From Candidatus Brocadia sp. (lineage in GTDB: Bacteria > Planctomycetota > Brocadiia > Brocadiales > Brocadiaceae): a DNA stretch of 13,986 nt. The translations under genes and the position numbers were made by a program. Location of the stretch: positions 1 through 13,986 of the forward strand of contig JAUQXU010000020.1 of assembly GCA_030837935.1 (NCBI GenBank), given 5' to 3'. The notes beneath the pieces are model-generated. The model made no database searches. It was given only the letters and a program-made list of their open reading frames with translations, and was not told the origin of the DNA. Of this stretch, positions 6,950 through 13,986 are shown piece by piece. Every line of letters begins with the position of its first letter. The first letter of the stretch is position 1.

Positions 6950-7046
6950 AATCCCCCTTAAAAAAGGGGGACAAAGGGGGTTGTAAATAACCCTTTATTC
7001 AAGAAGAAAAAACAACCCCCTGTATCTCCCTTTGGTAAGGGGGATT
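6950..7046. repeat. MITE-like element with 35-bp inverted repeats
   Basis: Two arms of 35 bp (6950-6984 and 7012-7046) are inverted copies of each other with 5 mismatches, separated by a 27-bp AT-rich loop. Each arm is a run of C-rich and G-rich tracts, starting AATCCCCCTT at the outside and ending GGGGGTTGT inside. No gene is encoded. Similar polypurine/polypyrimidine hairpins are dispersed in many environmental genomes and probably move with the help of transposases elsewhere. No clear target-site duplication is visible. It sits between the 6610 gene and the small lipoprotein gene, so it may also act as a terminator or RNA hairpin. Confidence 0.75.
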
Positions 7047-7076
7047 ATCTTGATACATCAGAGAAAGGAGATAGAA

Positions 7077-7274
7077 ATGATAAGATTTGGCAAGAGTGTT
7101 ATGGTAGCGTTAGCAATGAGCGCACTGATTGGAGGGTTAACCGGCTGCAAGAAAAAAGAAGGTTCGGTGGAGCGCGCCGGCAAGGAAGTCGATAAGGCGG
7201 CAGAAAAAGCCGGGGAGCAGATCGAAAAGGCGGGTGAGAAAATCCAGGAAGCGGCAGAAGACGCCGCAAAATAA
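7077..7274 (+). CDS. Small repetitive lipoprotein (65 aa)
   Basis: A signal peptide with lipobox LTGC (Cys24) leads a 41-residue mature part made of an Ala/Lys/Glu-rich amphipathic helix with near-repeats (KAAEKAGEQIEKAGEKIQEAAE). Such proteins, often annotated as hypothetical lipoproteins or likened to YtxH/late-embryogenesis-type repeats, have no defined function. A spacer or stress role in the envelope is an inference. The frame is open from 7032, but GAAAGGAG at 7063-7070 and the signal peptide select the ATG at 7077. The MITE-like repeat ends just 30 nt upstream, so its promoter must lie within or before that element. Confidence 0.8.
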   Translation: MIRFGKSVMVALAMSALIGGLTGCKKKEGSVERAGKEVDKAAEKAGEQIEKAGEKIQEAAEDAAK

Positions 7275-7301
7275 TAGCCCTGGCGAAGCGCGCAGATTGA
7301 A

Positions 7302-7322
7302 GCTGCCGATTGGCGGCCTTTT
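7302..7322 (+). terminator. Intrinsic terminator after the small lipoprotein gene
   Basis: GCTGCC (7302-7307) pairs with GGCGGC (7312-7317) with one G-U pair around a GATT loop, followed by CTTTT. It lies 28 nt after the lipoprotein stop codon and closes the small-protein cluster. Confidence 0.6.
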
Positions 7323-7387
7323 ATTACCTAACCCGCTCCGTGTTCGACCTCGTTGGGCGAACAAAGACTTTCCCGCTCAACGCCTAA

Positions 7388-7516
7388 GGCGACCCGAATA
7401 TAGAGCTCGTGTATTTCAAGGGTAAGGTAAATGGCGATGGTAGTGTGACGTTCAAAGGGAAGACGGCTGCAGAGATTGATAAAGCGGGATTCAACATCTG
7501 CCGTTTGGACAATTGA
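7388..7516 (+). pseudogene. Orphan C-terminal coding remnant
   Basis: The 341-nt stretch 7275-7615 has no complete gene. After an in-frame TAA at 7385-7387 the frame reads GDPNIELVYFKGKVNGDGSV and on through TFKGKTAAEIDKAGFNICRL to TGA at 7514-7516. Composition and the beta-strand plus helix look are protein-like, but there is no ATG, only a GTG at 7409 with no good ribosome site. It looks like the tail of a lost gene. I do not recognise the family. Confidence 0.35.
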
Positions 7517-7543
7517 AGACGTGAGGTTATGAAGTTAAGCGGT

Positions 7544-7583
7544 TGAGAAGTTGGGGATGTATATTTTAAATCCCAACTTCTCA
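7544..7583. repeat. Hairpin-forming inverted repeat before the exported-protein gene
   Basis: TGAGAAGTTGGGGA (7544-7557) pairs with TCCCAACTTCTCA (7571-7583), with one bulged G and a 13-nt AT-rich loop. There is no T-run right after the stem, so it is a poor terminator. It may be a dispersed repeat or an RNA leader structure for the gene at 7616, whose ribosome site starts about 20 nt later. Confidence 0.5.
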
Positions 7584-7615
7584 CCTTTCATTATTTTTCA
7601 TGAAAGGAAACGAAA

Positions 7616-8392
7616 ATGAAAAGTTTTATTGCAAGCATCACATTGATAGTAATATTTGTTTTAAGTGGAAACGTTTTTTCAGAAGAAGATAAAGTATCTG
7701 AGACCCGGGAGCCACCCGAAGTTGCTAAGGACAGCAGTCTGGAAAAACAAGACAAAGAAAAGGTTCGGAAGGTAAAATATGTAATCGATTTTTCAAATTA
7801 TTCAGGAGGTTCTGTCCGTAAATGGTTGGAATCGAAGGGGCTTTATTATGAGGGCGCAGCTAAGTATCCTACGGAAATTGAATTCTCCATCCAGGATGGT
7901 ATGTTGTTTATTAAAACCAAGCAACCCGTCAGAGGTTTTCTTGTTTGTAAGGATATCATTCTTGCGGAAGTTTCTAAAGTGCGCATTGAATGGGGAATTA
8001 TTAAATACCCAAAGGATGCTTCCTTTGAGAAAGGAAATAGGACTCAAGCCTTGGGTTTTTATATATTTTTTGGTCCAGAAAAATTATCCAGTGGGTATTT
8101 TATGATACCGGATTTACCTTATTTCTTAAGCCTGTTTCTCGGCGAATCTGACGAAATTAACATACCTTACAAAGGGAGGTTTTTTCACGCCGGTGGGCGT
8201 TATGTTTGTGTAGGAAACCCGGAAGTTAAAGAAACGGTAATTTCAGAGTTTGATTTGGCTGGTGCGTTTCAAACATATTACGAAAAAGAGGCTCCCGCAA
8301 TATCTGGTTTATGTCTTGAGATTGACACTACTACATCTGGAGGTGGAGGAAAGGCCGAGGCTTATATTAAGCGCATTGAATTTATTGAATAA
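7616..8392 (+). CDS. Exported protein of unknown function, possibly DUF3047-like
   Basis: This 258-residue protein has a signal peptide (hydrophobic core 5-18, likely cleavage after VFS at 20-22) and a charged, flexible linker to about residue 52. The remaining 200 residues form a beta-rich domain. The strand order, an early strand GFLVCKDI, a middle RIEWGIIKYPK and a late ISGLCLEIDTTTSGGGGKAEAY segment loosely recall DUF3047 proteins, which end with an 'I-TDTDNTGG-A-AY' motif. That resemblance is weak and only suggestive. No catalytic residues are evident. AAAGGAAA at 7603-7610 precedes the ATG. It seems to be a single gene, since the next start lies 173 nt downstream. Confidence 0.7.
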   Translation: MKSFIASITLIVIFVLSGNVFSEEDKVSETREPPEVAKDSSLEKQDKEKVRKVKYVIDFSNYSGGSVRKWLESKGLYYEGAAKYPTEIEFSIQDGMLFIKTKQPVRGFLVCKDIILAEVSKVRIEWGIIKYPKDASFEKGNRTQALGFYIFFGPEKLSSGYFMIPDLPYFLSLFLGESDEINIPYKGRFFHAGGRYVCVGNPEVKETVISEFDLAGAFQTYYEKEAPAISGLCLEIDTTTSGGGGKAEAYIKRIEFIE

Positions 8393-8565
8393 ACAGCATG
8401 CGAGAGACCATATCTATAAGGATGCAAGAAGGTTCTTTTATACATTGAGTCTGTATGCGCAGTATAAGCAACATTTGTAAGTACTTCTAAAATAGGAATT
8501 TTCTCGCATATTGTCACGTTTAAAGTCTGTAGGTCAGACAGTTTTGACGAAAAGAGTAAATAAAT

Positions 8566-9504
8566 ATGAATTTTTTAGAATTGAAACCAATGATAAATTC
8601 TCTATTAGCGTTTAGTCTATTAGGTATCGGTATTATTAATGCTATATTTATTCTCTTTGTGATCGGACAAATTACCCCTTCCGGATATCCAAGATTTTTC
8701 CAGAGGGCACATCGTATTACAGGGTATATTTTTTTAGCCCTCTATTTATTTATTGGCGTTATCATGTTCAAGAAACTGGGAGAGTTTAATGTCTTGCCGC
8801 CAAAGGCTGTTATCCATGCTTATATTGGAATTCTTATTTTTCCGCTGATAATTATCAAGATATGTATCGTAAGAATTTTCAAAAAGTTTTATAATCGTTT
8901 GCCGGTTTACGGCATGATCCTTCTGATCGCAGTTTATTTGCAGGTTCCTTTATATGCAGGATTATATATAATTTCCGCAATCAAAAGCCAATATGTTGTT
9001 ATTTCAGAAAAGGGAAAATTTGTAATGGTTAACGTAAACGTCGGTCGCCAGGTTGTTCAGCGAAAATGTGCTGCCTGCCATTCGCTGGAAAGGGTTTATG
9101 CGTATGTCAAGACAGAGGCTGGCTGGCGGGATTACGTATCACGCATGCGGGCAAAAGACCCGGCAATCATGAGCGACCAGGAGACATTGGAGGCACTGGG
9201 ATATTTAGTAAAAAACCTGGGGATTGATGAAATGAAGATGGACGTACAGGTAGGCATGAGGATTATTTTAGAAAAGTGCCATAAATGTCATACCCTTGAA
9301 CGTGTATTTACAGCCAGGAAAACGCAGGCGGAATGGGCACAGATCGTTGAACTGATGAGATCTTTCGATCCCGGTTTGTTGAATGATTCTGAGGCGCGAC
9401 AGGTTAATTATTATCTCAGTAAGGTTCTTGCCAGGCAGGAACTGGGACAGAGCAAACTGGAAACGTATCGAATAACCAGGGATATGGATTTGCTCATACG
9501 ATAA
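8566..9504 (+). CDS. Membrane-anchored di-haem cytochrome c with four-helix N-terminal domain
   Basis: This 312-residue fusion has about four transmembrane helices (roughly residues 10-34, 50-68, 82-103, 115-137) followed by two periplasmic haem c modules. CAACH is at 168-172 and CHKCH at 238-242. The modules are duplicates 70 residues apart: each has the haem site, LERV, a T-x-x-x-W helix and an RM/LMR segment giving possible Met ligands at 194 and 264. His49 and His84 lie at helix ends or within helices and could bind a b-type haem, though this is not established. A role in carrying electrons from the quinone pool to periplasmic acceptors is inferred. It heads a compact gene run including a di-haem peroxidase, which could be its acceptor. 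The ribosome site is weak. Confidence 0.82.
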   Translation: MNFLELKPMINSLLAFSLLGIGIINAIFILFVIGQITPSGYPRFFQRAHRITGYIFLALYLFIGVIMFKKLGEFNVLPPKAVIHAYIGILIFPLIIIKICIVRIFKKFYNRLPVYGMILLIAVYLQVPLYAGLYIISAIKSQYVVISEKGKFVMVNVNVGRQVVQRKCAACHSLERVYAYVKTEAGWRDYVSRMRAKDPAIMSDQETLEALGYLVKNLGIDEMKMDVQVGMRIILEKCHKCHTLERVFTARKTQAEWAQIVELMRSFDPGLLNDSEARQVNYYLSKVLARQELGQSKLETYRITRDMDLLIR

Positions 9505-9522
9505 GGATTGGAGTAAGGGAAT

Positions 9523-10287
9523 ATGTGTGTTGAATTATTTAGCCTGCGGGATAAAGTTGCATTAGTGACAGGTGCCGGTAAAGGGCTGGGCAAATCGATG
9601 GCCCTGGCGCTCTCTGAGTCTGGCGCTCACGTAGCCGTAGTGAGCCGCACACAATCTGATATAGCAGCAACGGCTCAAGAGATTCAGGAAAACGGCGTAA
9701 AATCAATGTCCATAGTTGCTGATGTTACAAAAGAGGACGATGTGGCAAGGATGGCGGAAAAGGTTTTAAACGAATTCAAAACCATTGATATCCTCGTTAA
9801 TAACGTAGGTACCTATGTTTTTGGCCATTGCCTTGAATCTTCCCTGGAGGACTGGCATAAGATGCTGGAGATTAATCTCACCAGCACGTATCTGTGTTCA
9901 CAAGTTGTGGGGAAGCACATGGTCGAAAGACAACGGGGGAAAATTATTAATGTTAGTTCTGCCCTGGGGGTATTTGGAGCTGGTGGCTCCACGGCCTATT
10001 GTGCGAGCAAAGGGGGCGTAATCCAACTGACAAGGGCCCTTGCCATCGAATGGGCAAAACACAATATCATGGTAAATTCCATTGCTCCATATTCGATGGA
10101 GACGGAGCTGACCAAAACTATGTTAGAAGACGAAAAGATTAAAAAGGCTATTATTTCAAAGATACCGTTGAAGAGGATTGGCAAGCCCTCGGATCTTTCT
10201 GGCGTGGTAGTATTCCTGGCATCAAAGGCATCTGATTATATTACAGGACAGGTTATCTTTGTGGATGGGGGTTTTTCTGTACAATAA
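9523..10287 (+). CDS. Short-chain dehydrogenase/reductase (SDR, 3-oxoacyl-reductase-like)
   Basis: This is a 254-residue classical SDR that reduces a carbonyl or oxidises an alcohol using NAD(P). The Rossmann motif TGAGKGLG is at 16-23, NNVG at 93-96 replaces the usual NNAG, and the catalytic residues Ser146, Tyr159 and Lys163 are all present in VSS and YCASK. SRTQ after the second strand, with Arg42, favours NADP(H). The closing DYITGQVIFVDGG motif is typical of FabG-like enzymes and sugar or alcohol dehydrogenases. The substrate is unknown; family members are too varied to name one. It begins 18 nt after the cytochrome gene and ends 42 nt before the peroxidase, consistent with one transcript. 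Confidence 0.92.
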   Translation: MCVELFSLRDKVALVTGAGKGLGKSMALALSESGAHVAVVSRTQSDIAATAQEIQENGVKSMSIVADVTKEDDVARMAEKVLNEFKTIDILVNNVGTYVFGHCLESSLEDWHKMLEINLTSTYLCSQVVGKHMVERQRGKIINVSSALGVFGAGGSTAYCASKGGVIQLTRALAIEWAKHNIMVNSIAPYSMETELTKTMLEDEKIKKAIISKIPLKRIGKPSDLSGVVVFLASKASDYITGQVIFVDGGFSVQ

Positions 10288-10329
10288 TAAATTCTGATCT
10301 ACCCTACATTTTAGAGGAGGTTTGCTGAT

Positions 10330-11433
10330 ATGAATATGGTAAAAGTTACAAAATCTGTTTTTGGATGTGCGGTTTGTTTATTTCTGATAATCCAGGGAAT
10401 TCAAGGCAACGATCGTCCAGAATTTCCTTTAGAAGGAAAAGCACAAGAGATTCGAAGTGCAGATCTTCCAAAGTTCCCGCCCATCGGTCTCTTGCCTCCT
10501 GTAACAGTTCCTGCGGATAATCTCCAGACTGAGGCAAAGGTCGAATTGGGGAAGAAACTCTATTTTGATCCGCGCCTTTCCGGGAATAACTGGATTAGTT
10601 GCGCGACGTGTCATAACCCAGCCCTCGGTTTCGCTGATGGATTGCCCAGGATGCTGGGAGGACCGACATCAAAGGAGGGTGGAAGGCATTCTCCCACGGT
10701 CATCAATACTGCCTATAACGAATTCCAGTTTTGGGATGGTCGTGCTGCCACGTTGGAAGAACAGGCGCTGGGCCCCATCCAGAATCCGGATGAGATGTTT
10801 GAAACGCTGGATAATGTTGTGAGAAAGTTAAGCGGAATTCCCGATTACGTCAGGGCATTTAAAGAGGTCTTTGGTACCGGCGTGACTGCTGACGGCATTG
10901 CAAAGGCCATTGCCGCATTTGAACGTACGCTTGTATTTGCAAATTCACCATTTGATAGATACATGCAAGGAGACGTGAATGCCATGAGTGAATCAGCAAA
11001 GCGGGGTATGGCATTGTTTAACGGTAAGGCGGAGTGTATCGAATGCCATAATGGACCGAATTTTACTGATAATAAGTTTCATAACATCGGTGTACCAGCG
11101 GATGGCCCACTCAAAGAAGATTTGGGACGGTATAATGTTACAAAGAATGACGCTGACAAAGGGGCATTCAAAACGCCTACCTTGAGAAACATTACAGAAA
11201 CAGGGCCTTATATGCATAATGGATTCTTCCCTACATTGTTTGAAGTGGTGCAGTTTTACAACGGAGGCGGCGGAAGAAGTGAAAACAAGAGTCCCGATAT
11301 TCACGCCTTGAATTTGACAGGACAAGAAGTTAACGATCTCATTGAATTTATGAAGGCATTGACCGGTGAACTTGTACAAATCAAATACAATGCGGTACCC
11401 CTGGCGTATCCCAATTTACCCAAAGGTTTTTAA
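10330..11433 (+). CDS. Di-haem cytochrome c peroxidase (CcpA/MauG family)
   Basis: This 367-residue periplasmic enzyme reduces hydrogen peroxide to water with electrons from cytochromes, or carries out MauG-like oxidations. A signal peptide covers about residues 1-26. Haem sites are CATCH at 91-95 (the N-terminal peroxidatic haem in the family) and CIECH at 236-240 (the electron-accepting haem). Other family marks are LGKKLYFDPRLS, RHSPTVINTAYN, FWDGRA at 134-139 and TPTLRNITETGPYMHNG at 282-298. Length and domain order are normal. AGAGGAGG at 10313-10320 gives a strong start. The membrane di-haem cytochrome upstream or the small cytochrome at the window start could feed it electrons. True peroxidase versus MauG-like activity cannot be settled by eye. 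Confidence 0.95.
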   Translation: MNMVKVTKSVFGCAVCLFLIIQGIQGNDRPEFPLEGKAQEIRSADLPKFPPIGLLPPVTVPADNLQTEAKVELGKKLYFDPRLSGNNWISCATCHNPALGFADGLPRMLGGPTSKEGGRHSPTVINTAYNEFQFWDGRAATLEEQALGPIQNPDEMFETLDNVVRKLSGIPDYVRAFKEVFGTGVTADGIAKAIAAFERTLVFANSPFDRYMQGDVNAMSESAKRGMALFNGKAECIECHNGPNFTDNKFHNIGVPADGPLKEDLGRYNVTKNDADKGAFKTPTLRNITETGPYMHNGFFPTLFEVVQFYNGGGGRSENKSPDIHALNLTGQEVNDLIEFMKALTGELVQIKYNAVPLAYPNLPKGF

Positions 11434-11436
11434 TAT

Positions 11437-11970
11437 ATGGATATTATTTTAAGATCATTCATAAATCGTCTGGAATCCTTACCGGATAACCCATCCATTG
11501 ATGTATTGAAAAAATGCGTGCTGGAGACGGACGGAAGACAACTACCCATCGAGGAGTATGTCAGTTTTTCTGACCAGGGATATAAAAGGAACGTTGTTCA
11601 TGTCAGCAGTAAGTGTGAAGTCGCAGTGCTATGCTTTCAGAAGGGGCAGATTACTCCGATACACGATCATGGTGGCTCTGTAGGTATTACGGTTGTCCGT
11701 CAGGGCACCATGACCGAGGAACTGTTCAATAAGAAGCCCACAGCTATGATTGTTCCCACATTTAGGCGCAGATTTCATACAAGCGAACTGTCATACGTGA
11801 ACCTCGCAACCATCCACCGCGTATCAAATACTCATGCGGGGGGATTGGTCACGCTTAATATCTATTTCCCCCCCCTGATCTTGATGAATTTCTACAACCT
11901 GGAAAATACGAATGTAGAAAAATGGGTTGGAGATTATTCCGGCCTAGAGACAAACCAGGATATACGATGA
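11437..11970 (+). CDS. Cysteine dioxygenase-type cupin
   Basis: This 177-residue cytoplasmic cupin belongs to the cysteine dioxygenase type I family, which adds O2 to a thiol to give a sulfinate. The iron ligands are visible: His76 and His78 in ITPIHDHGG, and His127 in IHRVSN. Arg51 in YKRNVV matches the carboxylate-binding Arg of 'Arg-type' enzymes, favouring cysteine over 3-mercaptopropionate. The Cys of mammalian enzymes that crosslinks to Tyr is a Gly here, as usual in bacteria. The gene starts only 3 nt after the peroxidase stop with no strong ribosome site of its own, so its translation is probably coupled. An O2-using enzyme beside a peroxidase is notable in a likely anaerobe. Confidence 0.87.
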   Translation: MDIILRSFINRLESLPDNPSIDVLKKCVLETDGRQLPIEEYVSFSDQGYKRNVVHVSSKCEVAVLCFQKGQITPIHDHGGSVGITVVRQGTMTEELFNKKPTAMIVPTFRRRFHTSELSYVNLATIHRVSNTHAGGLVTLNIYFPPLILMNFYNLENTNVEKWVGDYSGLETNQDIR

Positions 11971-12002
11971 ACGTTTTGCTTTAATACGGAGGGCAGGAGT
12001 CA

Positions 12003-13262
12003 ATGCCGGAAAAATCAACGATCACGAGTGCATGGAAAACTGCGTTAGCACAGCTCGATACGGCATCGAAATCGATGATACTTCCTGATGACATCCACCA
12101 ATTGCTCAGAAATTTCGATCGTATACTGACGGTTTCCGTTCCTGTGCGGATGGATGATGGTTTTCTGAGGGTTTTTACCGGATTTCGTGTCCAACACAAT
12201 GCGGCACGAGGTCCTTATAAAGGGGGTGTGCGTTATCACCCGGAACTTACCATCGATGATTTAAAGGCGCTGGCGATGGAGATGACATGGAAGTGTTCTC
12301 TGGCGGGAGTGCCATTTGGTGGAGCCAAAGGTGGTGTTGTGTGCAATCCCAAAACCCTTTCGAGGAGAGAGTTGGAAAGACTCACACGCCGTTACACGTA
12401 TGCCATCATGCCTGTTATTGGCGTCGAAAAAGATATTCCGGCTCCCGATGTAAATACCAATGAACAGGTCATGGCATGGATGATGGATACGTACAGCATG
12501 AATAATGGCTATTGTTCTCCGGGAATTGTTACCGGCAAACCTATCAATGTCGGCGGTTCTTTGGGGAGAACCGATGCAACGGGTCTTGGTATTGCTTTTA
12601 CCATCACTAATGCCATGAAACATAAAAAGATGAACCTGAAGGGTCTTAAGGTGGCAATTCAGGGATATGGAAATGTTGGTTCTGCCGTTGGAAAATTCCT
12701 CACTGAAATGGGCTGCAGGATCGTTGCCGTGAGCAGTTCGAAAGGCGGGATTTATAATCCAAAGGGTTTCAGTCACGATGCCCTTATGAAGCATTATCAG
12801 GAACATGGTTCTTTTGACCATTTTCCCCGTGCTGAAGGTATAACAAATGAGTCCTTGCTGGAACTGCCGTGCGACGTATTGGTGCCGGCAGCAATGGGGA
12901 ATCAGATTACAAAACAAAATGCGGATAAGATAAAAGCAAAGATGGTTGTTGAAGGGTCAAATGGACCGACTACAACCGAGGCGGATCAGATATTGACTGA
13001 ACGCAAAATACCCGTTGTTCCTGATATCCTGGCAAATGCGGGTGGTGTGATTGTCTCCTATTTTGAGTGGGTACAGGATGCGCAGTGTTATTTCTGGTGT
13101 GAGCATGAGGTGAATACAAGATTGAAAAATCTCCTGGACCGGTCCTATGAGAATGTCCTTGGTGTCTCTCAGGAAAAGGGCGTTAACCTGCGTACCGCTG
13201 CCATGATCCTGGCTGTCCAAAAGGTTGCAGACGCAATCACGGTAAGGGGTATGTGTCCATAA
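12003..13262 (+). CDS. gdhA: Glutamate dehydrogenase (Glu/Leu/Phe/Val family)
   Basis: This 419-residue cytoplasmic enzyme interconverts glutamate with 2-oxoglutarate plus ammonium using NAD(P). The N-terminal dimerisation and substrate domain has GPYKGGVRYHPE near residue 70, the catalytic Lys109 in PFGGAKGGV, and PAPDVNT with Asp149. TGKP at 177-180 follows. The nucleotide domain has GYGNVG at 221-226 and VAVSSSKGGIY, where many family members have an acidic residue after the second strand; Ser here leaves the cofactor choice open. C-terminal NAGGVIVSYFEWVQ is typical of hexameric GDH. A GGAGG ribosome site at 11988-11992 precedes the ATG. In the operon it could supply 2-oxoglutarate for transamination of cysteine sulfinate. 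Confidence 0.95.
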   Translation: MPEKSTITSAWKTALAQLDTASKSMILPDDIHQLLRNFDRILTVSVPVRMDDGFLRVFTGFRVQHNAARGPYKGGVRYHPELTIDDLKALAMEMTWKCSLAGVPFGGAKGGVVCNPKTLSRRELERLTRRYTYAIMPVIGVEKDIPAPDVNTNEQVMAWMMDTYSMNNGYCSPGIVTGKPINVGGSLGRTDATGLGIAFTITNAMKHKKMNLKGLKVAIQGYGNVGSAVGKFLTEMGCRIVAVSSSKGGIYNPKGFSHDALMKHYQEHGSFDHFPRAEGITNESLLELPCDVLVPAAMGNQITKQNADKIKAKMVVEGSNGPTTTEADQILTERKIPVVPDILANAGGVIVSYFEWVQDAQCYFWCEHEVNTRLKNLLDRSYENVLGVSQEKGVNLRTAAMILAVQKVADAITVRGMCP

Positions 13263-13397
13263 AATTATTTGATCATCCTGGAATTTTGTGAAGCGATAAA
13301 AATGGATATTAAAACACAGAGTCACGGAGAACCGGGAAACCAATTTATTATAACGAAGAATTAACGAGCGGGCTTATTTTTAAGAGGATAATGCTGT

Positions 13398-13901
13398 ATG
13401 AAATATGAAAATTTTAATGATGCAGAGGCGTTGAAGATTGCAATAAATATTGAGGAAGAAGGTCTGGAATTTTATTCTATCCTCATGAAAAGCGTAAAAG
13501 ATGACAAGGCAAAGGATATCTTTTCAAAGCTCGCTTCTGCTGAAAAGAAACATCTGGCCCTTTTTCAAAAGGCTTATCTCGATATAACCTCTCCGGCAAA
13601 TCCGGCGCAAGGTTGCGAGGACTATACCGTGGATCTGTATCTGAAGGATTTAGTAGATACGGGCATATTTACGAAAAAAGGTGAGGCCAGGAGGCTTGCA
13701 TCTGAAATAAAGACCGACATAGACGCATTGAAAATCGGCATTCAGGCAGAGAAGGACTCTATTCTGTATTATACCGAGGCCGCAAAAAATACGAAATACG
13801 AAGCGGGCAGGAAGGCATTCGAACAATTGACAAACGAAGAGAAAAAACATCTCAGGATACTTGCAGAACAACTGAAGGCAGTAAAGCATGCGGGGGTATA
13901 A
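13398..13901 (+). CDS. Rubrerythrin-like di-iron protein without rubredoxin domain
   Basis: This 167-residue ferritin-like four-helix protein probably reduces peroxide or handles iron in the cytoplasm. Helix 1 carries an EEEGLEFY segment (19-26), helix 2 AEKKH (Glu49, His52), helix 3 AEKDSILYY (Glu118) and helix 4 EEKKH (Glu148, His151). These are the paired Glu and ExxH ligands of a di-iron site. The C-terminal rubredoxin domain (CxxC pairs) of true rubrerythrin is absent, so electrons must come from another protein. A middle segment (about 61-108) of unclear role separates the two helix pairs. AAGAGGA precedes the ATG at 13398; the gap of 135 nt after the dehydrogenase leaves open a separate promoter. 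Confidence 0.87.
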   Translation: MKYENFNDAEALKIAINIEEEGLEFYSILMKSVKDDKAKDIFSKLASAEKKHLALFQKAYLDITSPANPAQGCEDYTVDLYLKDLVDTGIFTKKGEARRLASEIKTDIDALKIGIQAEKDSILYYTEAAKNTKYEAGRKAFEQLTNEEKKHLRILAEQLKAVKHAGV

Positions 13902-13970
13902 TTATCTATCCCGCTTTGTCTCTGGAACTGAGGTGGTGCCGGAACTTAAGAGATTGTATTGCTAAATTTT

Positions 13971-13980
13971 GAAAGGAGGG
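13971..13980 (+). promoter_or_regulatory. Ribosome binding site for a gene beyond the window
   Basis: GAAAGGAGGG lies 6 nt before the window edge with no start codon inside the window. A + strand gene most likely starts at or just after 13987, about 85 nt after the rubrerythrin-like gene. Confidence 0.6.
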
Positions 13981-13986
13981 ATATAT

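Noticed and set aside
7234..7425. Open frame overlapping the end of the small lipoprotein gene
   Set aside because: It runs through the terminator, has no ribosome site and gives an Arg/Pro-rich product typical of a shadow frame.
8525..8539. GTCTG-N5-CAGAC dyad before the membrane cytochrome gene as an operator
   Set aside because: A single 5-bp dyad is expected by chance and no promoter boxes are clearly placed around it.
13310..13335. CACAGAGTCACGGAGA stretch resembling dispersed repeats of environmental genomes
   Set aside because: Only one copy is present in the window and it has no inverted or direct partner, so a repeat cannot be supported.

Overview
This 14 kb window carries about 18 protein genes or recognisable gene remnants. 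All of them lie on the + strand. I see no tRNA, rRNA, CRISPR array or transposase gene. Several c-type cytochromes with CxxCH haem sites, exported proteins and lipoproteins, moderate-to-low GC and Shine-Dalgarno starts point to a Gram-negative-type anaerobe with a haem-rich periplasm. The mix of genes (mono-haem cytochrome c, di-haem peroxidase, membrane di-haem cytochrome, clade III-like phosphofructokinase) would fit an anammox planctomycete of the Brocadia/Kuenenia/Jettenia type. That taxonomic guess is an inference and needs a database search; a deltaproteobacterial or Nitrospirota-like source is the main alternative.

Region 1 (1-1990) starts with the 3' part of a small mono-haem cytochrome c. 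An ATP-type 6-phosphofructokinase follows. Next is a wreck of an FAD/NAD(P) oxidoreductase, in which an N-terminal FAD-binding piece is joined out of frame to a C-terminal piece, with a second frameshift close to the end.

Region 2 (about 2060-7322) is a dense run of very small envelope or stress proteins. It contains an Sll1863-like coiled-coil lipoprotein, a YqjE/holin-X-like membrane protein, a DUF883 (YqjD/ElaB) protein, an lmo0937-family peptide, a DUF3185 protein, an unknown exported Cys-rich protein, an alpha/beta hydrolase, a broken DUF3096 remnant, a BON-domain protein, a DUF3309 peptide, a second Sll1863-like protein without a signal peptide, and a 65-residue lipoprotein. A 97-bp MITE-like inverted repeat sits before the last gene, and a good intrinsic terminator closes the run. 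Genes of these families are known to co-occur in environmental bacteria and are linked to envelope or osmotic stress. How they act together is not described, and this is the most promising candidate 'system' in the window.

Region 3 (7388-8392) has an orphan coding remnant, a hairpin and one exported protein of unknown function.

Region 4 (8566-13262) looks like one operon with gaps of 3-42 nt: a membrane protein fused to two duplicated haem c domains, a short-chain dehydrogenase, a di-haem cytochrome c peroxidase, a cysteine-dioxygenase-type cupin and a glutamate dehydrogenase. A rubrerythrin-like di-iron protein follows at 13398. Together they suggest peroxide/oxygen defence linked to thiol and amino-acid metabolism: cysteine sulfinate made by the dioxygenase could be transaminated with 2-oxoglutarate, which glutamate dehydrogenase regenerates. 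The window ends on a strong ribosome binding site for a gene that begins just outside it.
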